7,378 nucleotides of DNA, taken from positions 1-7,378 of the forward strand of contig JBIOYR010000064.1 of assembly GCA_044870245.1 (NCBI GenBank). The letters run 5' to 3'. The notes beneath the pieces were generated by a model. It was not told the DNA's origin. It made no database searches and worked only from the letters and a program-made list of their open reading frames with translations. Origin of the DNA: DATAFF01 sp044870245. GTDB taxonomy: Bacteria; Pseudomonadota; Alphaproteobacteria; Rhizobiales; Aestuariivirgaceae. Both the position numbers and the translations under genes were made by a program. Of the stretch, positions 1 through 6,271 are shown in pieces (the first letter of the stretch is position 1; each line of letters begins with the position of its first letter).

Positions 1-90
1 GCGGTCGCTAACCCCCCAAGAGGGGAAGGCTGTCCAGAAGTTTCTTCGGGCCAAGCGACCGCGGCTAATGCTAGATGTAGTTAGTGCCGC
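1..90. repeat. Nested inverted repeats, possible structured RNA or element end
   Basis: GCGGTCGCT at 1-9 is perfectly complementary to AGCGACCGC at 54-62. Inside this 9-bp stem are two shorter hairpins: a C-run paired with GGGG (about 12-26) and GAAG-TTT-CTTC (about 37-47). Together they could fold as a three-way junction. A further stem follows directly, GCGGC (61-65) with GCCGC (86-90), flanked inside by CTAA/TTAG. The first arm starts at base 1 of the window, so the structure may extend to the left. I do not recognise it as a tRNA, tmRNA, 6S, SRP or RNase P RNA. A small RNA, the end of a mobile element or chance in GC-rich DNA are all possible. Frame 1 is also open from base 1 to a TAG at 82-84, so this could be the 3' end of a gene, but its codon use is unlike the main genes here. 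Confidence 0.3.
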
Positions 91-311
91 GCTCTCGAAA
101 CACTATATGCCATGTTTGCACTTGGCATGCAAGTGACAACGAGTGCGGCGCTGGCCGGCCTGCCCCTTATCGGTCAGGTCGTAACTCTGACCTGCACGAC
201 TGGGACTGGACGTTCGTTCCGAATGGTCGGGCTGGCGTGCTGTTCATTACCGAGCGCAAGGGCTGGACAACAAGGCACTGCATAGTCGCGCTCCGCGGAA
301 GAGCTCCTTAG
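84..311 (+). CDS. Doubtful small hypothetical protein (75 aa)
   Basis: A GTG-started frame of 75 codons, not recognised. The first half has mixed third-position bases unlike the host-like genes to the right. The second half (from about residue 36, LHDWDWTFVPNGRAG onward) has a clearer G/C third-position preference and reads more like protein. The GTG overlaps by one base the TAG (82-84) that closes the frame open from the window's left edge, an arrangement seen in coupled genes. No convincing Shine-Dalgarno is visible. A short hairpin, GCTCCT (303-308) with AGGAGC (316-321), straddles its stop but has no T-run after it. It may be a remnant or a chance frame; there is no functional call. Confidence 0.22.
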   Translation: MPRSRNTICHVCTWHASDNECGAGRPAPYRSGRNSDLHDWDWTFVPNGRAGVLFITERKGWTTRHCIVALRGRAP

Positions 312-584
312 ATGGAGGAGCCTGTTCGCGTCAGCGTCGCTCCCTGTAGAATCGTCAGCGGTCCCTGCTCTGCCCTGTTAATCTCCCTGTTTTGGCAAAG
401 GGGAAAGATGTTCCGAATGTCCCTAACTTAGCGGAATCACGCAGTAATCCATAGGAATCTCAATCTGAACAAGGTCCGTCGCATGGCAATCCTCCCTGTA
501 TTTCTCCCTGTTAGCAGGGAACCGCCATCAGAGACTGGTTCGCTTCAGACTGCGTCCACCACCATCCGACGCCAATGACCTGAC
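312..584. other. Non-coding stretch with TCCCTG motif cluster
   Basis: No credible gene is visible here. The stretch carries repeated TCCCTG-type words at 341-347, 362-367, 384-390, 493-499 and 505-511, plus CCCTGT at 373-378, all in the same orientation. The last copy forms a perfect small hairpin, TCCCTG-TTAG-CAGGGA (505-520). I associate such clusters with intergenic regions near mobile or integrated DNA in Rhizobiales genomes, but that link is from memory and untested. The stretch must also hold the promoter of the MFS gene; I cannot point to convincing -35 and -10 boxes. Confidence 0.4.
505..520. repeat. Perfect 6-bp hairpin TCCCTG-TTAG-CAGGGA
   Basis: The arms are 505-510 and 515-520 with a 4-base loop. 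No T-run follows on either strand, so it is not an intrinsic terminator. It uses the same TCCCTG word that recurs upstream, and it sits about 90 bases before the MFS start, where an operator or an element end are both possible. Confidence 0.4.
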
Positions 585-608
585 GTGGAACGAATTGGCA
601 CTAAGGCC

Positions 609-2051
609 ATGGCGAACGCCGAACTGACCGACCGCGACCGGTCGATCACCATGTTCGGCATTCTCACCGCCATGCTTCTCGCGGCGCTCGACCAGTCGAT
701 CGTCACGCCGGCCATGCCGACGATCGGCGGTGGGCTCGGCAACGCCGAATATCTTCCTTGGATCGTGACGTCCTATCTCCTGACCGCCACTGCCGTCGCG
801 CCGCTCTATGGCAAGATTTCCGATATTCACGGCCGGCGCGGCACGCTCTACGCAGCACTCGGGCTGTTCCTTCTGGGCTCCCTGATTGCGGCGCTGGCGC
901 CCAATATCTTCGTTCTGATCGGTGCCCGGGCGGTGCAGGGTCTTGGTGGCGGCGGGCTCTTTGCGCTGTCGCAGATCCTGATCGGCGATCTCTTGCCGCC
1001 ACGCGAACGCGGGCGATACGCCGCGTGGATCTCCGGCATGTGGGCGGTCGCCGGCATTGCCGGACCGCTGCTCGGCGGCACTCTCGCCGAAGTGAACTGG
1101 TCGCTGATCTTCTGGCTGAACCTGCCGCTCGGGGTGATCGCCATGCTGGTGATCAACCGGCCGCTCAAGAAGCTCGCAATAGCCGGCCGGAAGCATCAGC
1201 TCGACGTCTGGGGTGCCGTGTTGCTGGTGATCGCGACATCGGCGTTCCTGCTCGTCCTCAACTGGGGCGGCACCACCTATTCCTGGACCTCGCCGCAGGT
1301 GCTGGGGCTGCTTGCCCTGTCGGTGCTGTTATGGATTGCCTTCGGCATCAGGCTGTCATTGGCAGCTGAGCCGCTGGTGTCGTTCGAGGTTCTGTCCAAC
1401 CGGATCGCGCTCGCCGGCTGCTTTGCGATGTTCATGGTGTCGGCGGTGAATGTCGGCCTGACGGTGTACCTGCCAGTCTACGCCCAGGCCTATCTCGGCC
1501 TGTCGCCGGCGGAGTCGGGCTATGCGCTCCTGGGCTTTCTGCTGGGCGCCGTTGCAGGGGCGACTCTCGGTGGACGGCTGACTCTGCGTGTGATCCACGC
1601 CAAGCGCATCACGATCGTCGGCGCCGCGATCAGCGGGCTCGCCCTCGTCGCGGCCGGGGCGATGGTGGCACAGAAGTCGCTCCTCGCGCTCGAATTGATG
1701 CTGCTCCTGATTGGCGGCGGCATGGGCATGACATTTCCGGTGACCACCGTGTCGGTGCAGAACGCGGTGCATCAGATGCATCTTGGCGTTGCGACGGGCA
1801 TGCTGATCTTCCTGCGCTCGCTTGGCGGCGCGCTCGGCGTCGCCGTGCTGGGAGCGATCGCGCTCGGCCACGGCATTCCGCTTGGCGCCGAGGCGGGGGG
1901 GCAGCTGTTCCACGTCAGCGATTCCGAGCCCTTTGCCGCGCTCTTCTACACCATGGCGGCGATCATGCTTGTGGCAACGGGGATTTATGGGCTGATGCCG
2001 CACAAGGAGCTGCGCGGGCGACCAGAGCCGGCAGCTCCGATGGTGGAGTGA
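609..2051 (+). CDS. MFS drug/multidrug exporter, DHA2 (14-helix) family
   Basis: An inner-membrane, proton-driven exporter of the major facilitator superfamily, 480 aa from the ATG used here. Seen in order: an acidic N-terminus, then a first helix with the LDQSIVTPAMP motif (about 27-37; family form lDxTivNvALP); motif A GKISDIHGRRG (68-78) in the loop between helices 2 and 3; motif B RAVQGLGGG (107-115); the antiporter motif C GIAGPLLGG (149-157); then WSLIFWLNLPLG (164-175), typical of DHA2 members. Hydrophobic segments continue to about residue 463, and the length suits 14 helices. A GTG at 585 in the same frame would add 8 residues. Neither start has a well-spaced Shine-Dalgarno; ATG 609 was chosen because it gives the usual short leader. 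No TetR- or MarR-type regulator lies beside it in the window. The substrate cannot be deduced. Confidence 0.93.
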   Translation: MANAELTDRDRSITMFGILTAMLLAALDQSIVTPAMPTIGGGLGNAEYLPWIVTSYLLTATAVAPLYGKISDIHGRRGTLYAALGLFLLGSLIAALAPNIFVLIGARAVQGLGGGGLFALSQILIGDLLPPRERGRYAAWISGMWAVAGIAGPLLGGTLAEVNWSLIFWLNLPLGVIAMLVINRPLKKLAIAGRKHQLDVWGAVLLVIATSAFLLVLNWGGTTYSWTSPQVLGLLALSVLLWIAFGIRLSLAAEPLVSFEVLSNRIALAGCFAMFMVSAVNVGLTVYLPVYAQAYLGLSPAESGYALLGFLLGAVAGATLGGRLTLRVIHAKRITIVGAAISGLALVAAGAMVAQKSLLALELMLLLIGGGMGMTFPVTTVSVQNAVHQMHLGVATGMLIFLRSLGGALGVAVLGAIALGHGIPLGAEAGGQLFHVSDSEPFAALFYTMAAIMLVATGIYGLMPHKELRGRPEPAAPMVE

Positions 2052-2114
2052 CCCTCCTTGACTCCTTTTGCAATACTTGCCCACATCACCATCTTGTTTG
2101 CGCCTTCCGAGCTT

Positions 2115-2120
2115 GGAGGG
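2115..2120 (+). promoter_or_regulatory. Shine-Dalgarno GGAGGG deciding the start at 2130
   Basis: GGAGGG lies 9 bases before ATG 2130 and directly against another in-frame ATG (2121), so 2130 is the better start. A perfectly complementary CCCTCC lies at 2052-2057, directly after the MFS stop codon. If the two genes share a transcript, it could pair with this site and hide it. Confidence 0.5.
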
Positions 2121-2129
2121 ATGACGGCA

Positions 2130-2372
2130 ATGGTCGAGCTGACCGCCTTTGCGCTGATCTGCTTCATGCGCTTCGGCGAGGATGTCTGGGTTATCCCGCC
2201 TGCCATTCGGCTGGCGATCGAGCAATGCGATCGCCAATTCGCCACTGCCGAGCTCTGCGAGGCCGCCGCTCACAAGATCCGAGCCAGCAATCCAAATCGC
2301 GACCTTAACGACCTTGTCGATCCCAGAGGCGTCTATGTCGCGGCAAGCTGCGAGCCCTCACGCAGTTTCTGA
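2130..2372 (+). CDS. Hypothetical small protein (80 aa)
   Basis: Not recognised. It is called as a gene because codon third positions are strongly G/C (runs such as GTC GAG CTG ACC GCC) and because GGAGGG stands 9 bases ahead of the ATG. The frame stays open upstream to a TTG at 2058, but that extension lacks a ribosome site. The protein starts with a moderately hydrophobic stretch (ELTAFALICFMRFG, 3-16), then WVIPPAIRLAIEQCDRQFATAELCEAAAHKI (20-50), which could form amphipathic helices, and ends in a polar tail. There are three cysteines (11, 33, 43) before the tail and one in it (74), without a CxxC pair. It lies 78 bases after the MFS gene on the same strand and could be co-transcribed. 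The opposite-strand frames over it are shadows. Confidence 0.55.
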   Translation: MVELTAFALICFMRFGEDVWVIPPAIRLAIEQCDRQFATAELCEAAAHKIRASNPNRDLNDLVDPRGVYVAASCEPSRSF

Positions 2373-2459
2373 GTGGCAATAGACAGCCAAGTCGTTATCA
2401 GTGCCGCTTTGCCACTGCCCATTGCCTCATCCTTGACGTTCAAGCGAGACCACCCAATC

Positions 2460-2648
2460 ATGCGAACAGTCATCTTCATCATCGGATTGATCTCCCTTCT
2501 GGTCGGCCTGGTCTGGATCGGCCAGGGAACCGGCTATTTCCCCTATCCGCGCTCGAGCTTCATGATCAACCAGATCGAATGGGCCTATTATGGCGCCGCC
2601 ACTGCCATCGTCGGCCTGCTGCTCCTGTTCTACGCCCAGCGCTTCTGA
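2460..2648 (+). CDS. Small two-helix membrane protein (62 aa)
   Basis: A hydrophobic protein with a predicted helix at about 4-22 (VIFIIGLISLLVGLVWIGQ), a short loop containing GYFPYPRSSFMINQIEW (25-41), and a second helix at about 42-58 followed by YAQRF. I recognise this layout, with a GxGYxPYPxSSFMI loop, as a conserved uncharacterised family in Rhizobiales; no function is known to me. Start chosen at ATG 2460 because the protein then opens directly with the first helix; the frame is open upstream to 2373, but that part reads as a poor-quality leader. The ribosome site is weak (GCGAGA, about 9 bases ahead). It ends only 9 bases from the convergent GFA gene, leaving no room for a separate terminator. 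Confidence 0.72.
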   Translation: MRTVIFIIGLISLLVGLVWIGQGTGYFPYPRSSFMINQIEWAYYGAATAIVGLLLLFYAQRF

Positions 2649-2657
2649 GACATCGCC

Positions 2658-3134
2658 TCATTTCTTGTCGAGCATGCCATGCGCCCGGTGCCATTCCTCG
2701 AGCGATTGATCGGGAAACACCTCGAAACGCTTGTCGCCGGGCGCCAGCTCGACCTTGACCCAGTTCGCCTTTGACCCGAGCATGATGTGCTCGCTTTCCG
2801 GAGTGGGCGGAAGGGGCGTGTCGATAGCGCTGGCGAAGGGATGCACCAAATCGGGCCAGCGCGGATCATACACCCACAATGCCGAGCCGCATTTCGAGCA
2901 GAACCGCCGCTCGCCTTCGCTCTCCTCGCCATCGATGACCGCGTGGAAGACCGTGATGTTCTCTGCTCCCTCGACCCGCAGCGTGTCCGCCCTGGCGCCG
3001 AGATTGATGGCGTAGCCGCCGCCCCCGGCCGTCTTGCGGCAAATTGAGCAATAGCAACGCATATAGGGAACGGGTGCATAGGCCATGACCGAGAAGCGGA
3101 CTGCGCCACAGTGACAGGATCCATCGAGCTGCAT
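2658..3134 (-). CDS. GFA/CENP-V family zinc protein
   Basis: A 158-aa protein of the glutathione-dependent formaldehyde-activating (GFA)/CENP-V fold. The zinc-binding cysteines are in place: CHCGAVRF (C7, C9), RCYCSICRK (C27, C29, C32) and FCSKCGSALW (C79, C82). The length matches single-domain family members. Some members speed up condensation of formaldehyde with glutathione, but most are uncharacterised, and the name should not be read as a proven activity. The C-terminal half, with WVKVELAPGDKRFEVFPDQS (125-144), is usual for the group. The start is well supported: AAGGAG (plus-strand CTCCTT at 3141-3146) stands 6 bases ahead of the ATG. It is divergent from the ATP-grasp gene and convergent with the small membrane protein. 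Probably cytoplasmic. Confidence 0.9.
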   Translation of the reverse strand: MQLDGSCHCGAVRFSVMAYAPVPYMRCYCSICRKTAGGGGYAINLGARADTLRVEGAENITVFHAVIDGEESEGERRFCSKCGSALWVYDPRWPDLVHPFASAIDTPLPPTPESEHIMLGSKANWVKVELAPGDKRFEVFPDQSLEEWHRAHGMLDKK

Positions 3135-3140
3135 GCCAAT

Positions 3141-3146
3141 CTCCTT
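3141..3146 (-). promoter_or_regulatory. Strong Shine-Dalgarno AAGGAG for the GFA gene
   Basis: Read on the minus strand, AAGGAG ends 6 bases before the ATG at 3134, which is near-ideal spacing and fixes this start. Confidence 0.75.
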
Positions 3147-3160
3147 GATGTTCGGCAGTG

Positions 3161-3187
3161 CTAGAGCATGATGTGAAGTGACTTCGC
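3161..3187. repeat. TAGAGCATGATG-type intergenic motif with small inverted repeat
   Basis: CTAGAGCATGATG (3161-3173) is followed by GAAGT-G-ACTTC (3175-3185). CTAGAGCATGATG followed by a G/A-rich arm and its complement is a dispersed intergenic palindrome that I know from Rhizobiales genomes; here only a degenerate or half copy is present. It lies between the divergent GFA and ATP-grasp genes, so it could overlap their promoters. Confidence 0.4.
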
Positions 3188-3198
3188 TTTCTCCTGCC

Positions 3199-3203
3199 GA
3201 GGG
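3199..3203 (+). promoter_or_regulatory. Shine-Dalgarno GAGGG supporting the GTG start at 3212
   Basis: GAGGG ends 8 bases before the GTG. There is no better ATG nearby in frame, so the non-ATG start is accepted. Confidence 0.5.
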
Positions 3204-3211
3204 TTTCTGAG

Positions 3212-4201
3212 GTGAGTAACCTCCTTCAACGTGATGTCAACGATCTGCTGCCCGAAGCCTATCCCTATACGGCATCGATCCTTCATTCCATGATGACCGA
3301 CCAGGGCTCGCCGTTCTTCGAGCGGCCCCGCTCCGGTTTCGGGCGCGGCATCGAGTTCTATCGCGGCCTGCAGTTCTTCCATGTTCTCGCCGGATCGATT
3401 GCCGACTATGCCTCAGGCGTGGGGACCTGGCCCGACCTGCTCCAGCCGGTGCTGTTCACCGAAAAGCTGGTCTGGACCAAGTTCTTCCAGTTCATTCCGG
3501 TGCCGGCCCCGGCCGACCGGCTGGCGATGCGAAGCTTCATACCTCGGGATCTTCGCAGTGAGATCAAGACTGCCAGGATCCTCTGGCAATCGAGCGAGCC
3601 GATCTGCCCGCCTGACGGAGCCGTCCCTCCCGGTCAGCATTATGTCAAGTTCAGCCACCGCAGCGGCATCAGCCGCCGCCTTCAATTTCCGCTGTCCGCA
3701 CAGGAGAAGGACACCTTGCAGCATTGGCTGCGCACCGCCTTCGGCGCCCCGCAGGTTCCGGTCAATGGCGAGTGGTGGTACGGCGCGATCAAGCCGGCGA
3801 TTTTCGTCGAGGAGGCGGTCGGTGGTTCGGAGCGCCCGGACGAATGGAAGTTCTTCGTGGCTAACGGCACCTGTCGCTTTCTCTATCATCAGCACGAAAA
3901 ACCGTCAGGCGCCCGCATGCTGACCCTTTACGACCGTTCCTTCAACTACCTGCCGGTCCAGATCGCCGATATCGAGATCGGCCAGGTGGTCGAGCCTCCC
4001 GAGGAGCACGAGCGCATGCTTGCGGCGGCCGAATCCATCGGCTCTGGCTTGAACTTTGCCCGTATCGGCCTTTATCGCACGAAAAGCGGCGAAATATATC
4101 TGGGGGAAATCACGCTCTGCCCAAATAACGCCATCTATCGATTTTCTGACCCGTTCTTCGACAGTTCAATCGGGCAGGAATGGATATTGCGTACAAGTTG
4201 A
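3212..4201 (+). CDS. TupA-like ATP-grasp ligase
   Basis: A 329-aa protein that matches the TupA-like ATP-grasp family (teichuronopeptide-type ligases), which use ATP to join a carboxylate to an amine, often when decorating surface polymers. Features seen in family order: LFTEKLVWTKFF (81-92; family form FxEKLxWrK), PADRLAMRSFI (100-110; family ADKyavRdyv), the nucleotide-lid segment HYVKFSHRSG (143-152; family fvLKxxHgSG), EWWYGAIKPAIFVEEAVG (187-204; family W.Y..iKPrIivEEyl), DEWKFFVANGTCRF (210-223), and the metal-binding C-terminal FARIGLYRTKSGEIYLGEITLCPNN (282-306). The glycine-rich lid has R150 where a glycine is common. No signal peptide or membrane helix, so it is cytoplasmic. The start is GTG with GAGGG (3199-3203) 8 bases ahead. 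It is the first gene of the right-hand cluster. The exact substrate is unknown. Confidence 0.86.
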   Translation: MSNLLQRDVNDLLPEAYPYTASILHSMMTDQGSPFFERPRSGFGRGIEFYRGLQFFHVLAGSIADYASGVGTWPDLLQPVLFTEKLVWTKFFQFIPVPAPADRLAMRSFIPRDLRSEIKTARILWQSSEPICPPDGAVPPGQHYVKFSHRSGISRRLQFPLSAQEKDTLQHWLRTAFGAPQVPVNGEWWYGAIKPAIFVEEAVGGSERPDEWKFFVANGTCRFLYHQHEKPSGARMLTLYDRSFNYLPVQIADIEIGQVVEPPEEHERMLAAAESIGSGLNFARIGLYRTKSGEIYLGEITLCPNNAIYRFSDPFFDSSIGQEWILRTS

Positions 4202-4313
4202 CATGCCTGAAGCCTTTGCGTCACCACCATTCAGTGTGCGAAGGCATTCGCTACATCACAAGGAGTATTGAACTTTTCGGCCTGGGGTTTAGTCTACGCG
4301 CCGCTTAACGAGC
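4202..4313 (+). other. Gap between ATP-grasp and dioxygenase genes
   Basis: It holds an 8-bp stem with one G-U pair, GCCTTTGC (4212-4219) with GCGAAGGC (4238-4245), around an 18-base loop and without a T-run, so it is not a standard terminator. It also holds AAGGAG (4260-4265), an excellent Shine-Dalgarno with no well-spaced start in the dioxygenase frame: the nearest start is TTG 4268, only 2 bases on and in a different frame. TTGAAC (4268-4273) with AGTCTA or TAGTCT about 17 bases on could be a weak promoter. Confidence 0.35.
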
Positions 4314-5204
4314 GTGGGGTTCGGGATGTTCGCGGTCGTCGTCGGTTATGCGGAAAAGCTGAAGCGCAATGGCGTGCGCATGGCGCGTGTCGCCCTCAAT
4401 CCCAAAATGGAGCGCCGCGCCAAGTTTCTCCTGAACCAGGCGCTGACCGAGGAGGATCCGGCGGTCGCCATTCCCGAGGACACCGGCTGGATGCGCCTCG
4501 CGGTCGACCGGCTGGACGGTCTCGACAGTGCGGTGCGTCAGACCGCAGCCTTTGCCCGCGAATGGGTCAGCGATAGCGCGCGCAGCCCGATCCGCAAGAG
4601 CTATCTCTTCAATATGCTTCGTCCGCAGGAGGTGCTGGACCATCCGGCCTTCCTGTCGATCGCCCTCAACGGCACCATCCTCGCCGCCGTGGCACGCTAT
4701 TTCGGGCAGGCGCCCTGCCTGCAGAAGCTCGCCATCATGCGCAGTCCCCCGAACTCCAGCACCGACGGCAGCCAGCTCTATCATTACGATCACCGCGACA
4801 GCCGTCAGGCCAAGCTGTTCCTCAATCTCTGCGATGTCACCGACGAGGCCGGGCCTACCCATTTCCTGTCCGCCGCCGACTCGAAGCGGATCGATGCCAA
4901 GGTGGGCTACAAGCAGGACCGCTACACCGACGAGCAGATCTATTCGGCGGTGCCGCAGTCGCAGGTGATCAACACCGTCGGCAGCGCCGGCACCGGGTTC
5001 CTGATCGATACGGCCCGATGCCTCCATTATGGCAGCCGCGGCAACAGCGTCGACCGGCTGGTGCTGCTCGCGAGCTACGTCAGAACCAACAATGTCAATC
5101 CCAGCGACGGCTGCGAGGTTCTCGACCCGATCCGCAAGCAGTTGGCGGCCGAGAAATACGCCAACGATTCGCTGCGCAGCTTCGCCTTGACCGCCTGCTG
5201 CTGA
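4314..5204 (+). CDS. PhyH-like Fe(II)/2-oxoglutarate dioxygenase
   Basis: A 296-aa protein with the double-stranded beta-helix motifs of Fe(II)/2-oxoglutarate oxygenases, closest to the phytanoyl-CoA dioxygenase (PhyH)-like group. The iron triad is visible: H157 and D159 in YHYDHRD, and distal H238 in DTARCLHYG (232-240), with R248 in DRLVLL (247-252) about ten residues later as the likely 2-oxoglutarate carboxylate binder. FLNLCDVTDEAGPTHFL (169-185) is the PhyH-type strand after the metal motif (family LxDxxxenGxxxxxPGSH). A second HxD (H160, D162) follows at once. Such enzymes hydroxylate or desaturate small molecules, lipids or carrier-bound substrates. The start is uncertain: GTG 4314 is used here, and ATG 4326 is an alternative. 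It ends exactly where the convergent sulfotransferase gene ends. Cytoplasmic; substrate unknown. Confidence 0.82.
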   Translation: MGFGMFAVVVGYAEKLKRNGVRMARVALNPKMERRAKFLLNQALTEEDPAVAIPEDTGWMRLAVDRLDGLDSAVRQTAAFAREWVSDSARSPIRKSYLFNMLRPQEVLDHPAFLSIALNGTILAAVARYFGQAPCLQKLAIMRSPPNSSTDGSQLYHYDHRDSRQAKLFLNLCDVTDEAGPTHFLSAADSKRIDAKVGYKQDRYTDEQIYSAVPQSQVINTVGSAGTGFLIDTARCLHYGSRGNSVDRLVLLASYVRTNNVNPSDGCEVLDPIRKQLAAEKYANDSLRSFALTACC

Positions 5205-6224
5205 CTACTCGTAGCCGTATCGCGCAAGTGGCAGTGCCGTCAGCCCTGTGGCGCGGCGATTGCTTTCGGCATAAAATCCTGGTGGCAAGGCGCGGTCGAG
5301 CTCTGACCTCAGGCGTTCGCTGAACCGCTTCTCGAGCGTCTGTGGCACCACGAGATCGATCATCGCCCGCATGCTCTGGAGCGTCCCTGCTCTCACCCGT
5401 TTGGGGAGCACGCTCGGGGCAAAGCCGTTCGCCGAACTCGAACGAAAACGATAGGCGATCCCCTTCAGCGCGTAGGAGCTGACGTTGCGCCGGCGAGCGT
5501 TTTCAACTTTGTCGAGGGGAAACGCGGGAAGCTCCGCGACACCGACAAAGGCACAAATTGCACCCACATAATCCTCGATCGCGGTTGCGAACAGCTCATA
5601 GGGCAGCACCAGCACATTGTCCTTGCCGAAAGTCTCCTGATAGAGGCCGATCAGCCGGTCATACATCAGATAGCTCGGCGCGAAGCAGGGCAGCCGCCCG
5701 TCGCTCGGCGGATCGACGAAATCCCTGATCGTGTGCCACCCGCCATATTTGAGATACTGGATGTACATCGACATCAGGAGCGCGCGCTGCTCCCTGATCA
5801 CCAGCAGAATGCGCGCTTCGGGAAAGACCGCCTTGATGCGCCGGGCGAGTATGGCGCGGTCGAAGCCGCCCGACAGCACACTGCCGCTCAGTCGTTCGCT
5901 GCTGATCACTGCGCGCTGGCCTGCGGGCACCAGGATCGCCTCGCATTCCCGGCGAAACGCAGCAATGTCGAAATCGAGCTCGTTGACCAGCCTTTCACCG
6001 CCATCCTTGCAAAGCCGCCGTCCCAATTGCTTTGCCCGCTCCATCGGCGGCAGCGACAGGTCGGCCGGTGTGAACAGATGCGGCGAATTGGCGAAGATAT
6101 GCTTCTGCAGCCAGGTCGTTCCGGTCCGCGCCAGTCCGACGTGAACGAGCACCGGACTGTGCGTCAGCGGCACTCCCTGCTCCTGGGGCTTGGCATTCCC
6201 GTCCCGTGCCGTCGAACCGTCCAT
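5205..6224 (-). CDS. Sulfotransferase-fold protein (339 aa)
   Basis: A PAPS-dependent sulfotransferase by motif. The 5'-phosphosulfate loop is LVHVGLARTGTTWLQKHIF (26-44; family hxGxxxTGTTxLQ). The 3'-phosphate-binding segment is ILLVIREQRALLMSMYIQYLKYG (139-161), with R144 and S152 in the expected positions. NVLVLPYELF (203-212) matches the usual strand-plus-acidic segment before the last helices. It would transfer sulfate from PAPS to a hydroxyl or amine on a glycan or small molecule. The start is well supported: AGGAGG (plus-strand 6230-6235) lies 5 bases before this ATG; the frame runs on to 6293 but without a site. It is convergent with the dioxygenase, with no base between the two stops (TGA 5202-5204, then TAG on the minus strand at 5207-5205). 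It is divergent from the next sulfotransferase. Confidence 0.88.
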   Translation of the reverse strand: MDGSTARDGNAKPQEQGVPLTHSPVLVHVGLARTGTTWLQKHIFANSPHLFTPADLSLPPMERAKQLGRRLCKDGGERLVNELDFDIAAFRRECEAILVPAGQRAVISSERLSGSVLSGGFDRAILARRIKAVFPEARILLVIREQRALLMSMYIQYLKYGGWHTIRDFVDPPSDGRLPCFAPSYLMYDRLIGLYQETFGKDNVLVLPYELFATAIEDYVGAICAFVGVAELPAFPLDKVENARRRNVSSYALKGIAYRFRSSSANGFAPSVLPKRVRAGTLQSMRAMIDLVVPQTLEKRFSERLRSELDRALPPGFYAESNRRATGLTALPLARYGYE

Positions 6225-6229
6225 CCGCC

Positions 6230-6235
6230 CCTCCT
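6230..6235 (-). promoter_or_regulatory. Perfect Shine-Dalgarno AGGAGG for the minus-strand sulfotransferase
   Basis: On the minus strand AGGAGG ends 5 bases before the ATG at 6224. This decides the start against the longer frame that begins at 6293. Confidence 0.75.
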
Positions 6236-6271
6236 GGCCGAGAATTCCGGCGCAATTTAGAGACCCGGCTG

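Noticed and set aside
528..1196. Long minus-strand frame over the start of the MFS gene (222 codons)
   Set aside because: Its composition (rich in R, H, Q, G, E) is what the reverse of a GC-biased gene gives. The plus-strand MFS motifs are unambiguous.
1356..2273. Minus-strand frame of 305 codons across the MFS 3' half
   Set aside because: Shadow of the MFS and the small plus-strand gene; no recognisable domain, arginine/histidine-rich.
3381..3923. Plus-strand frame of 180 codons inside the ATP-grasp gene
   Set aside because: A serine/arginine/proline-rich shadow; the ATP-grasp frame carries all family motifs.
4268..4296. TTGAAC with AGTCTA 17 bases later as a promoter for the dioxygenase
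   Set aside because: The second box fits poorly and the spacing match is easily found by chance; kept only as a remark in the gap entry.
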